In this document: piece by piece, positions 16,758 to 26,933 of the stretch
Layout: the number at the start of each line of letters is the position of its first letter
Position numbering within the stretch: position 1 is the stretch's first letter
NCBI GenBank assembly: GCA_963832725.1
Contig: CAWHVG010000001.1
Span: 1,240,001-1,304,000, forward strand
Source: JAEZBP01 sp963832725
Lineage (GTDB): Bacteria > Myxococcota_A > Polyangia > Polyangiales > Sandaracinaceae
Direction of reading: 5' to 3'
Length of the DNA: 64,000 bases
The notes under the pieces: generated by a model
The model's input: only the letters and a program-made list of their open reading frames with translations
Told to the model about the DNA's origin: nothing
Databases searched by the model: none
Made by a program: the position numbers and the translations under genes

Positions 16758-19700
16758 TCAATCGTCATGTCCCGCGCCGCGCACCGCGGGGCTCGGGTCG
16801 GTGTCGGCGCGGGCCCGCGCGCGGGTCGCGATCTCGCCCCCGGCGGCCATCAGTCCGCGGAGCGCGGCGGCGCGAACGCGAGGCTCTTCGTCCTGCTCGA
16901 GCGCCCGCTCGAGCTCGGCGAGGTCCTCCCCGCTCGCGCTCGCGGCCAGCGCGGTGGCCGCGGCCTCGCGAACGAAGGCGTAACCGTCCGTCCGCAGGGC
17001 CTCCCGCAGCGCCTCCCGCGCGGCGCCCTCGTGCGCACGCGCGAGTGCCCGGGCCGCGCGGGTGCGCATCGACCAGTCACGGTGCTCGTGCAGCATCGTC
17101 GCCAGCCTCTCCACCACCGGCCCGCTCGGGGGGCGATCCGAGGCCGCCAGGGCGTCGAGCGCCGCTCGCTGCACGGACGCGGGCGGCTCGGCGAGCGCCG
17201 TCGCCACCGCGGCCGACGCGGAGGGGATCCCCGATGCGGACCAAGAGCCGCACCGCCGCCACGCGCACCGCCGCGTCGACGTGGGCCGCCGCCGCCACCA
17301 ACTCGTCGGAGAGCCCCTCCGCCATCGACGCCAGCGCACGCTCGGCGGACGCGCGCGCAGGGTCGGGCCAGCGCTCCATCCCCTCGGTCAGCGGGCCCAA
17401 GGCCAGCCCGGTCGGCCGCGCGGAGAGCACGTCCAGCGCCGCGACCACCTGCTCGACCGGCCCCCGGAGCGCCGTGCCCGCCGCCGACTCGAGCGCCGGC
17501 TCCCACGCGGCCAGATCGACAATCGGCTCGTCGCCGGGACGCGCATCGACCCAACGGCCCAAGTACTCCCGCACGCGCTCGAACCCGCGCGGAGTGGGCA
17601 ACGACGCCGCTTCATTCTCGTCTTCGCCCGTGGAGGCCCGACGGAGCGCGGAGGCCGCCGCCCGCCGCACGCTCGCGTCGGGATCGAAGAGCGCCTCGAC
17701 CAGCGCGTCCACCGCGGCACGGCCGCCGATTTCCCCCAGCGCGTCGGCGGCGATGGCGGCCCCGCGACCGCCTCCCGCCCGGAGCACTCTCGCCAGCGCG
17801 GGCACGTCGCCCTCGTCGCCCGCGCGGCCGAGCCCCCACGTCGCCGCGAAGAGCACGTCCTCGTTCGATTCGCTGCTCAGCAAGCGCGCCAGGGTGCGGG
17901 CGTCGCTCGCGCCGCCGTGCAAGCCGAGGCCGAGGGCGGCGAAGCCACGCACGGTGGGATCGCCGCTCGCCGACAAGCGCCGGAGCGACGAGAGCGCCTC
18001 GGGTCCACCCACGCGCGCGAGCGCCCAGGTCGCCAGGCCCTGCAAACGGTGGTCACGGCCGCGCGCCAGCTCGGCGAAGCGACCCGCCAGCGCCGGAGGG
18101 GCCACGGCGCCGGCGGCGACCAAGGCCTGCATCCGCTGCGCGATCGGGAGCTCCTCGTTCTCCGCCGCGGCCAAGAGCGGCGCCGCCGCGTTGGGGTTGC
18201 CGAGATCGCCCAGGATGTCGAGGGCCACGCGCCGCTGCGCCGGATCACGGTCCACCAGCGCCTCGAGCAGCGGCTTGATGGCGCGGGTACCGATCTGCCG
18301 GAGCTCCGCCCGCGCCGCGCTCACCTGCGGACCACCGTGCCGCGCCCTCGCCGCGAGCGGCCCCGCGTAGGCGTCGTAGAGCTCCACGACCATGCGCCGG
18401 TAGATCGGCCGCTGTGGGTGACCGAGGGCGAGCGGGAGGAGATCGCGCTCCAGGTCGGCCAGCGTGCCGGCCCCCAGGTTGATCTGAATGGACGCGCGGG
18501 CGGCGCGGGCGACCAGGTCGTCGTCGGGCGTGATGCGGAGCACCTGCCGGTAGAGATGATCGGCCTCGCTCGTCTCGCCGCGCGCCAGGTGGAGCTCGGC
18601 CAGCTCGAAGTAGACCGGATAGAGCCGCTCGTTGAGCTCCAGCGCGCGACGGTAGCTCTGGATGGCCCGGTCGATGTCCTGCCGGGCTCGGTAGAGGTCG
18701 GCGAGCCGGCGGTGCGCCGAGGCGTCGTCGGGGTTTCGACGGACGGCCTCGGCGGCGTAGCGCACGGCGTCGTCGTCGCGGTAGAGCGCGAGCGAGTGCT
18801 CCGCCATGCGCTCCAGGTACTGCGCCGCGCGCCTCGGGTCGGCGTCGCGCAGTCGCGCCAGCACCTCGATCGCGCCGGCCAGATCGCCGCGATGCGTCCG
18901 GAGGCGCTCCAGCGCGAGCAGGGACTCCACGTCGCCCGGCTCGATCTCGATGATCCGTGCGAGCACGCGCTCGGCTTGCGCCTGATACTGCGGGCCCCGA
19001 CGGCGATGAGCCTCCGCCAAGAAGCGGCCCGCCTCGACGTCGGGCGGATCGGCTTCGAAGCGCCGCTCGAGATCCACGATGTGCGCCGGCAGCCGCCGCA
19101 TGCGCGCCCAGATGCCGACGATGCGCTCGCGCGCTTCTCGACGCGCGGCACGATCGTCGCCGGCCAGCTCCAACACGCGCCGCCAGACCGCCTCCGCCTC
19201 CTCGGCGTCGCGGTTGCGCTCGAGCACCGTCGCCAGCCCGCGGACGTAGCTCAGCTCGTCTCCCTCGAGCCGCACCGCCTCCCGGTACTGCTCGATCGCC
19301 TCCGGCAGCATGTCGTGATCGGCCAGGATGCCCCCCAGCGTGGCGTGCCCGGCGGCCCGATCGCCCTCGGCCGTGAGAACGCGGCGCCAGGTCGCCAGCG
19401 CGGCCTCCCGCTGTCCGCCCGCGAACTGCTGATCGCCGAGCGCGATCACGTGCGCCGGATCGTTCGGGTCGATGCGGGCGAGCAGCTCGATCTCCTCCGC
19501 CGCCAGCGTGTCCTCCCCCCAGCGGGCGTAGAGCTCCGCGAGCTGCTGGTGAAGGGTCGCGTCGCGCGGGTGGCGCCGCGCCGTGTCCCGGACGAGCCGC
19601 AGCGCGTCGTCGTGATGGTCGGTCTGCATCAGGAGCTGGGCCAGCTCGATCACGAAGCGCGGCTCCCCCGGCGCCTGTCGGATCAGCGTCCGATACTCGT

Positions 19701-20898
19701 CCGCGACCTCGTCCAGCCTCCCCGAGCGGGTGAGCAGTTGAATGATCCGCACGCGCGTGTCGATGTCGCGCGAGCGCACCCGCAGCGCGCGACGGTAGGC
19801 CTCGAGCGCCGCCTCGTCGTTGCCGAGCTCGTCCTCGATCCGCCCGAGCAGCTCGCTCGACTCGAACCCGCGCGCTTCGTGCCGCAGCCGCTCGGCCAGC
19901 TCCGGAAGCCGATCGGTTCGCCGGTAGGCGACGAGCATCTGATCGTAGATCTCGGCGCGGATGCCCGCTTGCCGACCCGAAAGCCGGAGGGCGCGATCGA
20001 GGGTCTCGATCGAGGCTTCGACCGCACCCGTCTCGAGCTGCGCCCGCGAGAGCTCGAGGAGCACGGGCGGCAGCACGCGATTGTCCCCGCGCAGCGAGCG
20101 GATCACCCGCTCGTACTCCGCCACCGCGCGCTCCCATTCGTGCGCCGTAGCGAGCGCGCGCGCGTACTCGGTGCGCAGGTAGATGCTGGCATCGCCGCCC
20201 CGGCCGAGCTCTTCGTAGTAGTGACGGGCGGCGTCGAAGTCGTGCGTCTCCAGCGCGAGCTGCGCGACGCTCCGTACCAATTCCTCGCGTGCGAGCCGGT
20301 CGTGCGTGCGCTCGAGCGCCTCCTCGTAGAGCCGCCTCGCCTCGGCCGCGTTGCCCGCCGCGCGCTCGATCTCGGCGAGCGCGATCTTGGGCGCGGCCTC
20401 GTTCGGCTGCAGCGCCGACGCGCGCGAGTAGGCCGCCCGGGCCTCCTCGATCCGGTTCTGGGCACGGTAGACGTGCCCGAGCAGCATGCGCGGCGCGTAG
20501 GCGGTGTCGTCCTGGGCCACACGGGCGCTCAGGTCCTCGACCAGACGGTCGATGTTCCCGTCGCGCTCGCGATAGAGATCCAAGAGGCGCCGGAACGCGA
20601 ACGTCTGCCGCGGATCGGCCTCCAGCACCCGCAGATAGCGCTGGATGAGAACGTCCGTCCGGTCGGGCGCCTCGGTCTGCGCAGCCTCATGAGCGGGACG
20701 GGCGACGTGCCGCGGCCGCGCTCGGCCGGAGCGGCGCCGGTGGCTCGAGCGACCGCGCCGAGGACGGGGCGTACGGCGCTCGCGAGGGCTCCCCAATCGG
20801 GGCTCCCGCGTCAGCGACCAGTCGTCCTGTGCCCGGGCCGCGGAGACCTCCCCGACGAGCACCGTAGCCAGCACGAGCCCCAGAGAGAGCAGGCGCAC
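16758..20898 (-). CDS. Giant exported TPR/HEAT-repeat protein, frameshifted
   Basis: This protein of about 1380 residues starts at GTG 20898 with a signal peptide (VRLLSLGLVLATVLVGEV...ARA). It continues with a basic linker and then roughly twenty TPR-like helical pairs (such as RLLLDLY..., AEIERAAGNAAEARRLYEEA, SIETLDRALRLSG) to about residue 880. The rest is HEAT/PBS-lyase-type repeats (ALVDRDPAQRRVALDILGDL, DPDASVRRAAASALRRAS). Near 17223 the frame shifts (VRIGDP then SASAAVATALAEPP), consistent with one extra base in a run of four, and HEAT repeats go on to 16758. It is probably a periplasmic scaffold. The Cys-rich lipoprotein gene lies upstream on the same strand. Confidence 0.85.
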
Positions 20899-20968
20899 GG
20901 GGTAAACATAGCAACGCGCGCTTCGTTCGCTCGCCAGCCCCGCCGCCGTCTTCATCCCGAGACGCGCG

Positions 20969-21940
20969 TCAGGGGACCGGGGGCGGGGCGCCGCAGAAAC
21001 CGTCGGCCAGACACTGCTGCGTGGTCTGGTCGTAGCAATCCGGGCTCGTGCCGCAGGGCAGGCGACAGTGCCCCGGCGTCGGCACGGCACCGTCGAGCGC
21101 GCCGCCGTCCGGGTCGGTCGGGAAGACCGCCCCCTGACAGGCGCTCGTGTACACCGAGGTCGTGGCGCCGAGAGCCGCGCAGTCCCCGTCCGACAGGCAC
21201 TGGGACCCGTGAACCCCGTCGAGCCAAGTGGTGCACGCCATGCCGACGGGCGGCACGCAGACCATCGACGCGTTGCCGCTGACCTCGTCGGTCACCATCT
21301 GGCACGCCAGACCGTTGGGGCACGTTCCGTCGGGGCACGGCAGCAGACACACGTGCTCTCGGATGTCCGCCATCGGCGCGCGCAGCACGCAGGTTCCCGT
21401 GAAGGTGCCGTCCGTGCTCGTGCACTCGTCGTCGCTGTTGCACGGCGCGCACTGGCTCGGGCTCACCGGCACGCAGCTCCCGTCGGCGATGTCACAGATG
21501 GGCGAGAGCGAAGAGCAATGCCCCGGCTCGCCGAGCCCGGCGCCGGCCGTGGCCTCGTTGCAGTCGACGCAGGTGCCGGAGAGCGGATGGCAGACCTGTG
21601 GGGCCGTGCACTCGACTCCGTCGCAAGGGCTCGGCGGTCCGGAGTCCGGTGTGCCGCCGTCGTGGGTGGAGGGCACACAAGCGCCGCTCGACGCGCACTC
21701 CTCGCGCGGGCCGCAGTCCCCGTCGGAAGTGCACTGCGCGTAGCAGCGCCCCTGCAGGCGAATCTCTCCGTCGGAGCAGCCGAAAGTCCCGCCGTCGCCC
21801 GGCGGTCCGGCGTCCATGCCGCCCGGCGAGCACTGTCGGGCGCGATCCGGATTCGGCGCGGGCGCCACGTCCGGAGTGCCGCCACACGCGGCCACCAGGA
21901 GAGAAAGGAGCGCAATTCCGAGCAGTACGGGCCGATTCAC
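20969..21940 (-). CDS. Cys-rich surface lipoprotein
   Basis: The GTG start gives a classic lipoprotein signal (MNRPVLLGIALLSLLVAACG). The mature protein of about 300 residues carries roughly 30 cysteines in repeating C-x(5-8)-C patterns (CTSDGDCGPREECASSGACV, CLSDGDCAALG, CLADGFCGAP). It has several GPP and DGG spacers, typical of surface Cys-rich proteins abundant in myxobacteria. No enzymatic motif is seen. It probably is an outer-membrane lipoprotein with disulfide-stabilised modules. The gene lies 70 bp upstream of the TPR/HEAT gene on the same strand, so they may be cotranscribed. Confidence 0.85.
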   Translation of the reverse strand: MNRPVLLGIALLSLLVAACGGTPDVAPAPNPDRARQCSPGGMDAGPPGDGGTFGCSDGEIRLQGRCYAQCTSDGDCGPREECASSGACVPSTHDGGTPDSGPPSPCDGVECTAPQVCHPLSGTCVDCNEATAGAGLGEPGHCSSLSPICDIADGSCVPVSPSQCAPCNSDDECTSTDGTFTGTCVLRAPMADIREHVCLLPCPDGTCPNGLACQMVTDEVSGNASMVCVPPVGMACTTWLDGVHGSQCLSDGDCAALGATTSVYTSACQGAVFPTDPDGGALDGAVPTPGHCRLPCGTSPDCYDQTTQQCLADGFCGAPPPVP

Positions 21941-22044
21941 CAGGCAACGCTACCACGCCTCTCGCGCGTGCGTCATCACGCGCGTGCAGGCTCCGCACAC
22001 CGGCGCCGCTCCCGGACGCCCGCACCTGCTATACCGGCTTCGCC

Positions 22045-22717
22045 ATGACCCAGATCCACCCCGGCACCGTCGTCCCCGAGCCGCCCGGACCGAAGTACCT
22101 GAAGGCGCTCGACTTCGCGGAGAATCACCCCCGCAGAGCCGCTCCCCAAGACCTCGACCGTCGGTCGGTGGCGCACCCGCTTGCCCGAGGGCTTCACCAC
22201 CGCGCTGGTGGTCCCGTCGGCGGCGCGGCGCTCTGCGGCCAAGGGCGCGCCTCGCTCCGACGACGCCATGCGGGCGGCGCTCGAGTGGGCGCAGGAGGCC
22301 GCCGACCGCCTCGGCGCCCGCTTCGTGGTCGTGCCGACGGGCCCGGAGCTGACCACCGGCCAACGGGATCGCGATCGGCTCGCCGCGTGGATGGAGGCCT
22401 TCGCGCCACCGGACGGCCGCCGACTCGTCTGGCACCCCACCGGGCTCTGGGATCCCGAGCTCGCCCTCCCCTTCGCGCGGAAGCTCGGCGTGATCCTCGC
22501 GTTCGACCCGCTGGAAGCCGATCCGCCGGAGGACACGATCCTGTACGCGCGGCTCCGCGCCATGGGAATGCGCTCCCGCTTCGGCGAGACGGCGCTGCTG
22601 GACGTCGTGGACACGCTGGGCTCGGGCGGAGCCGAGGAAGCGTTCGTGGCGATCGACTCGCCCCGCTCGTTCCGGGAGGCGACGCGCTTGGCCGCGCTGG
22701 CGCGCGAGGAGGCGTGA
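22045..22717 (+). CDS. DUF72-like protein, frameshifted
   Basis: The ATG at 22045 gives MTQIHPGTVVPEPPGPKYLK and then, after one extra base near 22134-22136, the neighbouring frame continues as PLPKTSTVGRWRTRLPEGFT to 22717. Restored, the protein is about 223 residues. RTRLPEGF plus the later ERWR-like layout and AVVLHPTGLW/AFDPLEADPP stretches suggest a shortened DUF72 (YecE-like) TIM-barrel family member. The identification rests on a few matching segments and is moderate. The stop overlaps the GTG of the NFACT gene (GTGA), so the pair is translationally coupled. Confidence 0.6.
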
Positions 22718-24051
22718 GCCCGGATGCGCTGAGGGAGCTCCTCGGCGCGCAAGTGCAGCGGATCGACGGTCCGCGTGACGATCTCTTCGTGCTGACCCTC
22801 CATCGCTCGGACCGGCACGGCTGCCTCGTGCTCGGCACGGCGCCCGGCGAAGTCGCGTGGGGCTGGGTGGCGGAGCGGCCGCGCGGCGCGCCGGCGTCGT
22901 CGTTCGTCCGCCTGCTGCGAAAGCACCTCGAGAACGCGCGCGTGACCGGCGTGGAGGTCGACTCGGACGGCGCGCGGTTGACGATGCAACGCGGCGAGCA
23001 CGAAGCACGGCTCTGCCTGGACCGCGCGCCCGCCAACCTGCGGCTCGAGGTGGACGGGACCGCCGTCCACGCGTTGCGCGCAGATGGAAGGGAGGTGAAG
23101 CCCGGCGCACCCCTGGCGGACGACCTCTTCGCGCTCGAGACGATCGGACCGGCCCTCGTGGCGCGGGCGGAGGGCGGCGCGAGCGACGCGCGGGCCCGCA
23201 CCCTGGCGAAGGCGCTAACCCGGCGGCGCAAGCAGCTCACGCGCCGGCTGAAGGCGATCGAGACCGACCTGGACGGCGCCGACGAGGCGACGATCCTGCG
23301 CGAACGCGCGTCGCTGCTCCTGACCGAGCTGCACCGCATCCCGGACGACGCGCGAGAAGCCGAGGTGACGGATTGGAACGCCGATCCACCTCGTCCGATC
23401 CGCATCCCCATCGATCCTGCGCTGGGTCCGCGGAGAACGGCCGAACGGCTCTTCCGGCGCGCCCGCAAGCTGACCCGCGGCGCCGAGATCGCGCTCGAGC
23501 GTCACGGCGCGACCGAGTCGGAGATCGCACGTCTCGACGCACTGACCCAAGCGCTCGCCGGCGCCGACGAGGAGGCGTTGGAAGGGATCGGCCGCCAGGC
23601 CGCGAGGCTCGGGGCGCGCGTTCCATCCCCGCCGGGCTCGCGAGAGCACGCGGCGCGGACCCCCTACCGCGCGTTCCGCGCGAGCGGAGAACGGATCGTG
23701 ATGGTCGGCCGGAGCGCGGCCGACAACGACGCGCTCACGCTGCACGTCGCACGCCCCCAGGATCATTGGCTGCACGCGCGGGGCGTACCGGGCTCCCACG
23801 TCGTGATTCCGCTCGACCGCAACGAGAGCTGCCCTCCGGAGCTTCTCGTCGACGCCGCGCACCTCGCGGCACACTTCTCGGACGCGCGCGGCGAGTCGGT
23901 CGTGGAAATCCAACACACGCCGCGCCGCTACGTACGCAAGCCTCGCGGCGCCGCGCCGGGTGCGGTGACACCGACGCGAGAGAAGGTCCTCCTCCTCCGC
24001 GTCGACGCGGCGCGACTCACGGGCTTGCTGCGAGCCGAGGACGCCGTCTGA
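22714..24051 (+). CDS. NFACT-family (RqcH/fibronectin-binding-like) protein
   Basis: The 445-residue protein starts with GTG overlapping the upstream stop. An N-terminal NFACT-N-like part (about 1-140), a charged coiled coil (about 165-290, LTRRRKQLTRRLKAIETDL) and a C-terminal NFACT-R domain follow. The last contains PYRAFRASGERIVMVGRSAA, DNDALTLHVARPQDHWLHAR and GVPGSHVVIPL, which match the family core well. RqcH-type proteins bind split 50S subunits and add alanine tails to stalled peptides. This copy is shorter than Bacillus RqcH (about 570 residues), and I could not see the helix-hairpin-helix module, so the tailing activity is uncertain. Confidence 0.78.
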   Translation: MSPDALRELLGAQVQRIDGPRDDLFVLTLHRSDRHGCLVLGTAPGEVAWGWVAERPRGAPASSFVRLLRKHLENARVTGVEVDSDGARLTMQRGEHEARLCLDRAPANLRLEVDGTAVHALRADGREVKPGAPLADDLFALETIGPALVARAEGGASDARARTLAKALTRRRKQLTRRLKAIETDLDGADEATILRERASLLLTELHRIPDDAREAEVTDWNADPPRPIRIPIDPALGPRRTAERLFRRARKLTRGAEIALERHGATESEIARLDALTQALAGADEEALEGIGRQAARLGARVPSPPGSREHAARTPYRAFRASGERIVMVGRSAADNDALTLHVARPQDHWLHARGVPGSHVVIPLDRNESCPPELLVDAAHLAAHFSDARGESVVEIQHTPRRYVRKPRGAAPGAVTPTREKVLLLRVDAARLTGLLRAEDAV

Positions 24052-24598
24052 TCCGACCGCTGGCGACGCACCGCCAGCCGCCAACGCCACCTGCGGCTTC
24101 TCACGACGCGAGCCGACCGACCGCGGCGCACGGCACGCGCGACGGTTTCCGGGCTCGATCGGGAACGCCCCGACGGATGCCCGCCGGGGCGATGTCGGCA
24201 GCACGATCGCGGTCTCCACGCGTGCGCCGGCGGAGCCGAGCTGTCAATCGAAGCCAGCGCATCCGAGACCGGGCTCCGCCCAGCTCGAGTACCCCTGCTC
24301 GTCACCGGGGAGCTCGCCTCGCGAGGCCAGGAGCTCCCCTTCACGAACGTCGTGCTCGGATCGAGCAAACCGACCACGGGCCCCTGTCTGCGTCATGCTC
24401 GACCGCCAACCCCGGGGCTCCGGGTCAGCCGTCCTCCCGAAACGACGGACCAGACCGGGCGGCCCCTGAGGACCGCCACAGTCCGACCCCGGGAGGTGAG
24501 GTCGCTGGTGACGCGAAAGCGCGACACGTTGCGGATGGAGGCTCCCAGTTCCTCGCCCGAGCCAGAGAGGCCCACGCGCGGAGACTGCGAGGGAGCGA
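24052..24598. other. 547-bp gap, no gene recognised
   Basis: Between the NFACT gene and the convergent histone-like gene I see no convincing reading frame, no tRNA-like fold and no strong hairpin. It presumably holds the ends of both transcripts. Frames crossing it are Arg/Pro/Ser-rich and unlike neighbouring genes. Confidence 0.4.
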
Positions 24599-25288
24599 TC
24601 AGGTCAAGAAGGAGGTGCTTCCCGGCTCGGGCGCCGGGGGCGTGCCACCCGCGCCGCCGGTCTTCTTCGTGGCCGACTTGCGCTTGGGGGCCTTCTTGGC
24701 CGCCGCCTTCTTCGCGGTGCCCTTCTTGGCAGCCGCCTTCTTCGCGGTGCCCTTCTTGGCAGCCGCCTTCTTCGGCGCCTTCTTGGCCGCCGCCTTCTTC
24801 GGCGCCTTCTTGGCCGCCGCCTTCTTCGGCGCCTTCTTGGCCGCCGCCTTCTTCGCGGTGCCCTTCTTGGCCGCCGCCTTCTTCGCGGTGCCCTTCTTGG
24901 CAGCAGCCTTCTTCGGCGCCTTCTTGGCAGCAGCCTTCTTCGGCGCCTTCTTGGCAGCAGCCTTCTTCGGCGCCTTCTTGGCAGCAGCCTTCTTCGGCGC
25001 CTTCTTGGCAGCAGCCTTCTTGGCAGCCTTCTTCTTTGGCGCCTTCTTGGCAGCAGCCTTCTTGGCAGCCTTCTTCTTCGGCGCCTTCTTGGCAGCCGCC
25101 TTCTTCGCGGTGCCCTTCTTGGCAGCCGCCTTCTTCGCGGTGCCCTTCTTGGCAGCAGCCTTCTTCGTCACCTTCTTCGCGCTCCCGGTGGCGCTCTTGG
25201 CGGTGACCTTCTTCTTCTTCGCGGGCGCCTTCTTGGCGCCCTTCTTCGAAGCCGTCTTCTTGGCGGTCTTCTTCTTCGGCGTGGCCAT
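24599..25288 (-). CDS. Histone H1-like Lys/Ala-rich DNA-binding protein
   Basis: The 229-residue protein is almost entirely Lys, Ala, Pro and Thr in repeats of KKAAAKK, KKAPKK and KKGTAKK, like the C-terminal tails of histone H1 and the Hc2/AlgP-type bacterial proteins. It has no globular domain and ends in a short Gly/Pro-rich tail (GGAGGTPPAPEPGSTSFLT). It is expected to bind and compact DNA through charge. The start is fixed by a strong gggaggagg site. The coding DNA is itself a 9-bp-type repeat (ttcttggca/gccgccttc), so length variants are likely. A promoter-like AT-rich patch lies just upstream. Confidence 0.88.
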   Translation of the reverse strand: MATPKKKTAKKTASKKGAKKAPAKKKKVTAKSATGSAKKVTKKAAAKKGTAKKAAAKKGTAKKAAAKKAPKKKAAKKAAAKKAPKKKAAKKAAAKKAPKKAAAKKAPKKAAAKKAPKKAAAKKAPKKAAAKKGTAKKAAAKKGTAKKAAAKKAPKKAAAKKAPKKAAAKKAPKKAAAKKGTAKKAAAKKGTAKKAAAKKAPKRKSATKKTGGAGGTPPAPEPGSTSFLT

Positions 25289-25324
25289 AGCGGACCTCCT
25301 CCCGTGGGGTCTCAGGTCTGACGT

Positions 25325-25354
25325 ACCGTATTGTCACGTCATGCAACGTGTCAA
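25325..25354 (-). promoter_or_regulatory. Putative sigma70 promoter of the histone-like gene
   Basis: On the minus strand TTGACA (25354-25349) is followed after 18 bases by TACGGT (25330-25325), about 40 bases from the start codon. This patch and the bases to about 25440 are clearly less GC-rich than the rest of the window. A second TA-rich stretch (tataaatta) lies at about 25368-25378. Confidence 0.55.
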
Positions 25355-25603
25355 GCCGAAGCAACACATAATTTATACGTAACTTACGCCTCATTGACCC
25401 GAAAGTGAGCGGTACCTACGGCAAGACGCGGAAATTACAGCAGAAAAACATATGGCGACCTAGACCCCCGTAACCCTTGAAAAAGCGGGCGAGGGCCATC
25501 GCCGCAGCGATCTCGCGCCCGCTTGACGAGCGCGGCTCGACCGGCCTACGGTCGCCGTCATCCCCCTGCCGGGACGGCTCGGGTGGGTGCGGAGGAGGAT
25601 CGG

Positions 25604-26431
25604 ATGCGACACGCCATCACCCGGGCCCTGCCCGTTCTGCTCGTCGCCGCCGGCATGCTCGGGGCGTGCGGCTATTCCGAAGAGCAGATGCAGGCGAAGA
25701 TCACCCGCATCAACGAGCTCGAGCAGCAGCTGCGGGACTCGCAGCACCACGGGGAGGAGCTGCAGACCCGGATCGCGGCCCTCGAGGCGCAGAACAGCGA
25801 GCTCGGCGACCGCCTCCGCGGCCTCGGCGAGCAGGTCGAAGGGCTCGAGAGCGAGCGCGGCGACCTCCAGTCTAGCCTCCAGGAGACGCAGCGCGCGCTC
25901 GAAGAGCTGCGTGCGCGGGAGGCACAACAACAGGCGCGCCTGGCCACCTTCCGCCAGATGCTGGCTCGCTTCCAGTCCATGATCGACTCGGGCCGGCTCC
26001 GGGTCCGCATCGTCCGCAACCGGATGTTGATCGAGCTGAGCGACAACATCCTCTTCGACTCGGGCGACGACGAGCTCAAGGACGAGGGGCGCGAGGCGCT
26101 CTCCCAGATCGCTCAGGTTCTGCAAACGATCCCCGACCGACAGTTCCAGGTGGCCGGCCACACCGACAACATCCCGATCCGCAGCCGCCGGTTCCCGAGC
26201 AACTGGGAGCTCTCGTCGGCCCGCGCGGTGAACGTCGCCCGCTATCTCATCGAGCAGGGCATGAGCGCGGACCGCATCTCGGCGGCCGGTTACGCCGACA
26301 CCCAGCCGGTGGCCTCGAACGCCACGCCCGAGGGACGGGCGCAGAACCGCCGGATCGAGATCGTGCTCATGCCGAACCTCGACGAGCTGCCGGATCTCTC
26401 GTCGCTGACCGACGAGCCCTCCCAGAGCTGA
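25604..26431 (+). CDS. OmpA/MotB-domain lipoprotein with coiled coil
   Basis: The ATG at 25604 follows a ggaggagg site. The 275-residue product has a lipoprotein signal (LPVLLVAAGMLGAC), a long coiled coil of about 90 residues (EEQMQAKITRINELEQQLRD through QTRIAALEAQNSELG) and a C-terminal OmpA-like peptidoglycan-binding domain. That domain shows NILFDSGDDELKDEGREAL, the peptidoglycan signature GHTDNIP, and NRRIEI. It should tether the outer membrane to the cell wall. Coiled coil plus OmpA is the layout of many myxobacterial lipoproteins. It is divergent from the histone-like gene. Confidence 0.9.
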   Translation: MRHAITRALPVLLVAAGMLGACGYSEEQMQAKITRINELEQQLRDSQHHGEELQTRIAALEAQNSELGDRLRGLGEQVEGLESERGDLQSSLQETQRALEELRAREAQQQARLATFRQMLARFQSMIDSGRLRVRIVRNRMLIELSDNILFDSGDDELKDEGREALSQIAQVLQTIPDRQFQVAGHTDNIPIRSRRFPSNWELSSARAVNVARYLIEQGMSADRISAAGYADTQPVASNATPEGRAQNRRIEIVLMPNLDELPDLSSLTDEPSQS

Positions 26432-26542
26432 GATTCCGCATCCGGCGGGAATCTTTCGGGCCGCGTCGCAGTTGATGCCCGGCTCCGGGTGTCTTTCGCC
26501 CGGCCAGGCGCGTCGTGCCAGGGCATATCGCACCAGGCCGGA

Positions 26543-26572
26543 TTGACCGACCCCGCAGGCACACAGTATCCT
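26543..26572 (+). promoter_or_regulatory. Putative promoter upstream of cdnL
   Basis: TTGACC at 26543-26548 and TATCCT at 26567-26572, with an 18-base spacer, lie about 360 bp before the cdnL start. The 502-bp gap 26432-26933 has no recognisable gene, so a long 5' leader or a second promoter nearer the gene is possible. Confidence 0.45.
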
Positions 26573-26933
26573 ACGCCGCCGCGCCAAAACGGGTGCGGCG
26601 CGCTTTCTCGATCGGTCCCACGGTGGGAGGTGCCAGCGGCCCGGACAGCGTCTCGATTGGTCCTGCCTCGTCCCCGACAGCCCCGGCCATACTGGTCGGC
26701 TTTCTCGGGCGCCGCGAACGGACCTCGAAATTCGCAGTTGTTTTTGCAGTCACGAGGCTCCGGGGCGGACCAAGACCGCTCCGCGCACGACGCCCCGCCG
26801 GGGCGTCGGCAGACGTCCGGTCCCCCAAACCGGGCGGCGGAGCGCTCTCGACGCTGCCGGACCGCGGCGGGGATGGCCATCCGGCCGATCTCCCTCGGAT
26901 CGATCGCCCGAACCCCGTCAACAGGAGTCCCTG

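Noticed and set aside
17062..21282. 1406-residue plus-strand ORF
   Set aside because: It runs opposite the TPR/HEAT gene, is Arg/Ala/His-rich and has no domain, while the minus-strand protein shows clear TPR and HEAT repeats.
24052..24598. tRNA or small RNA in the 547-bp gap
   Set aside because: No cloverleaf, T-loop (ggttcgaatcc-like) or strong terminator was seen.
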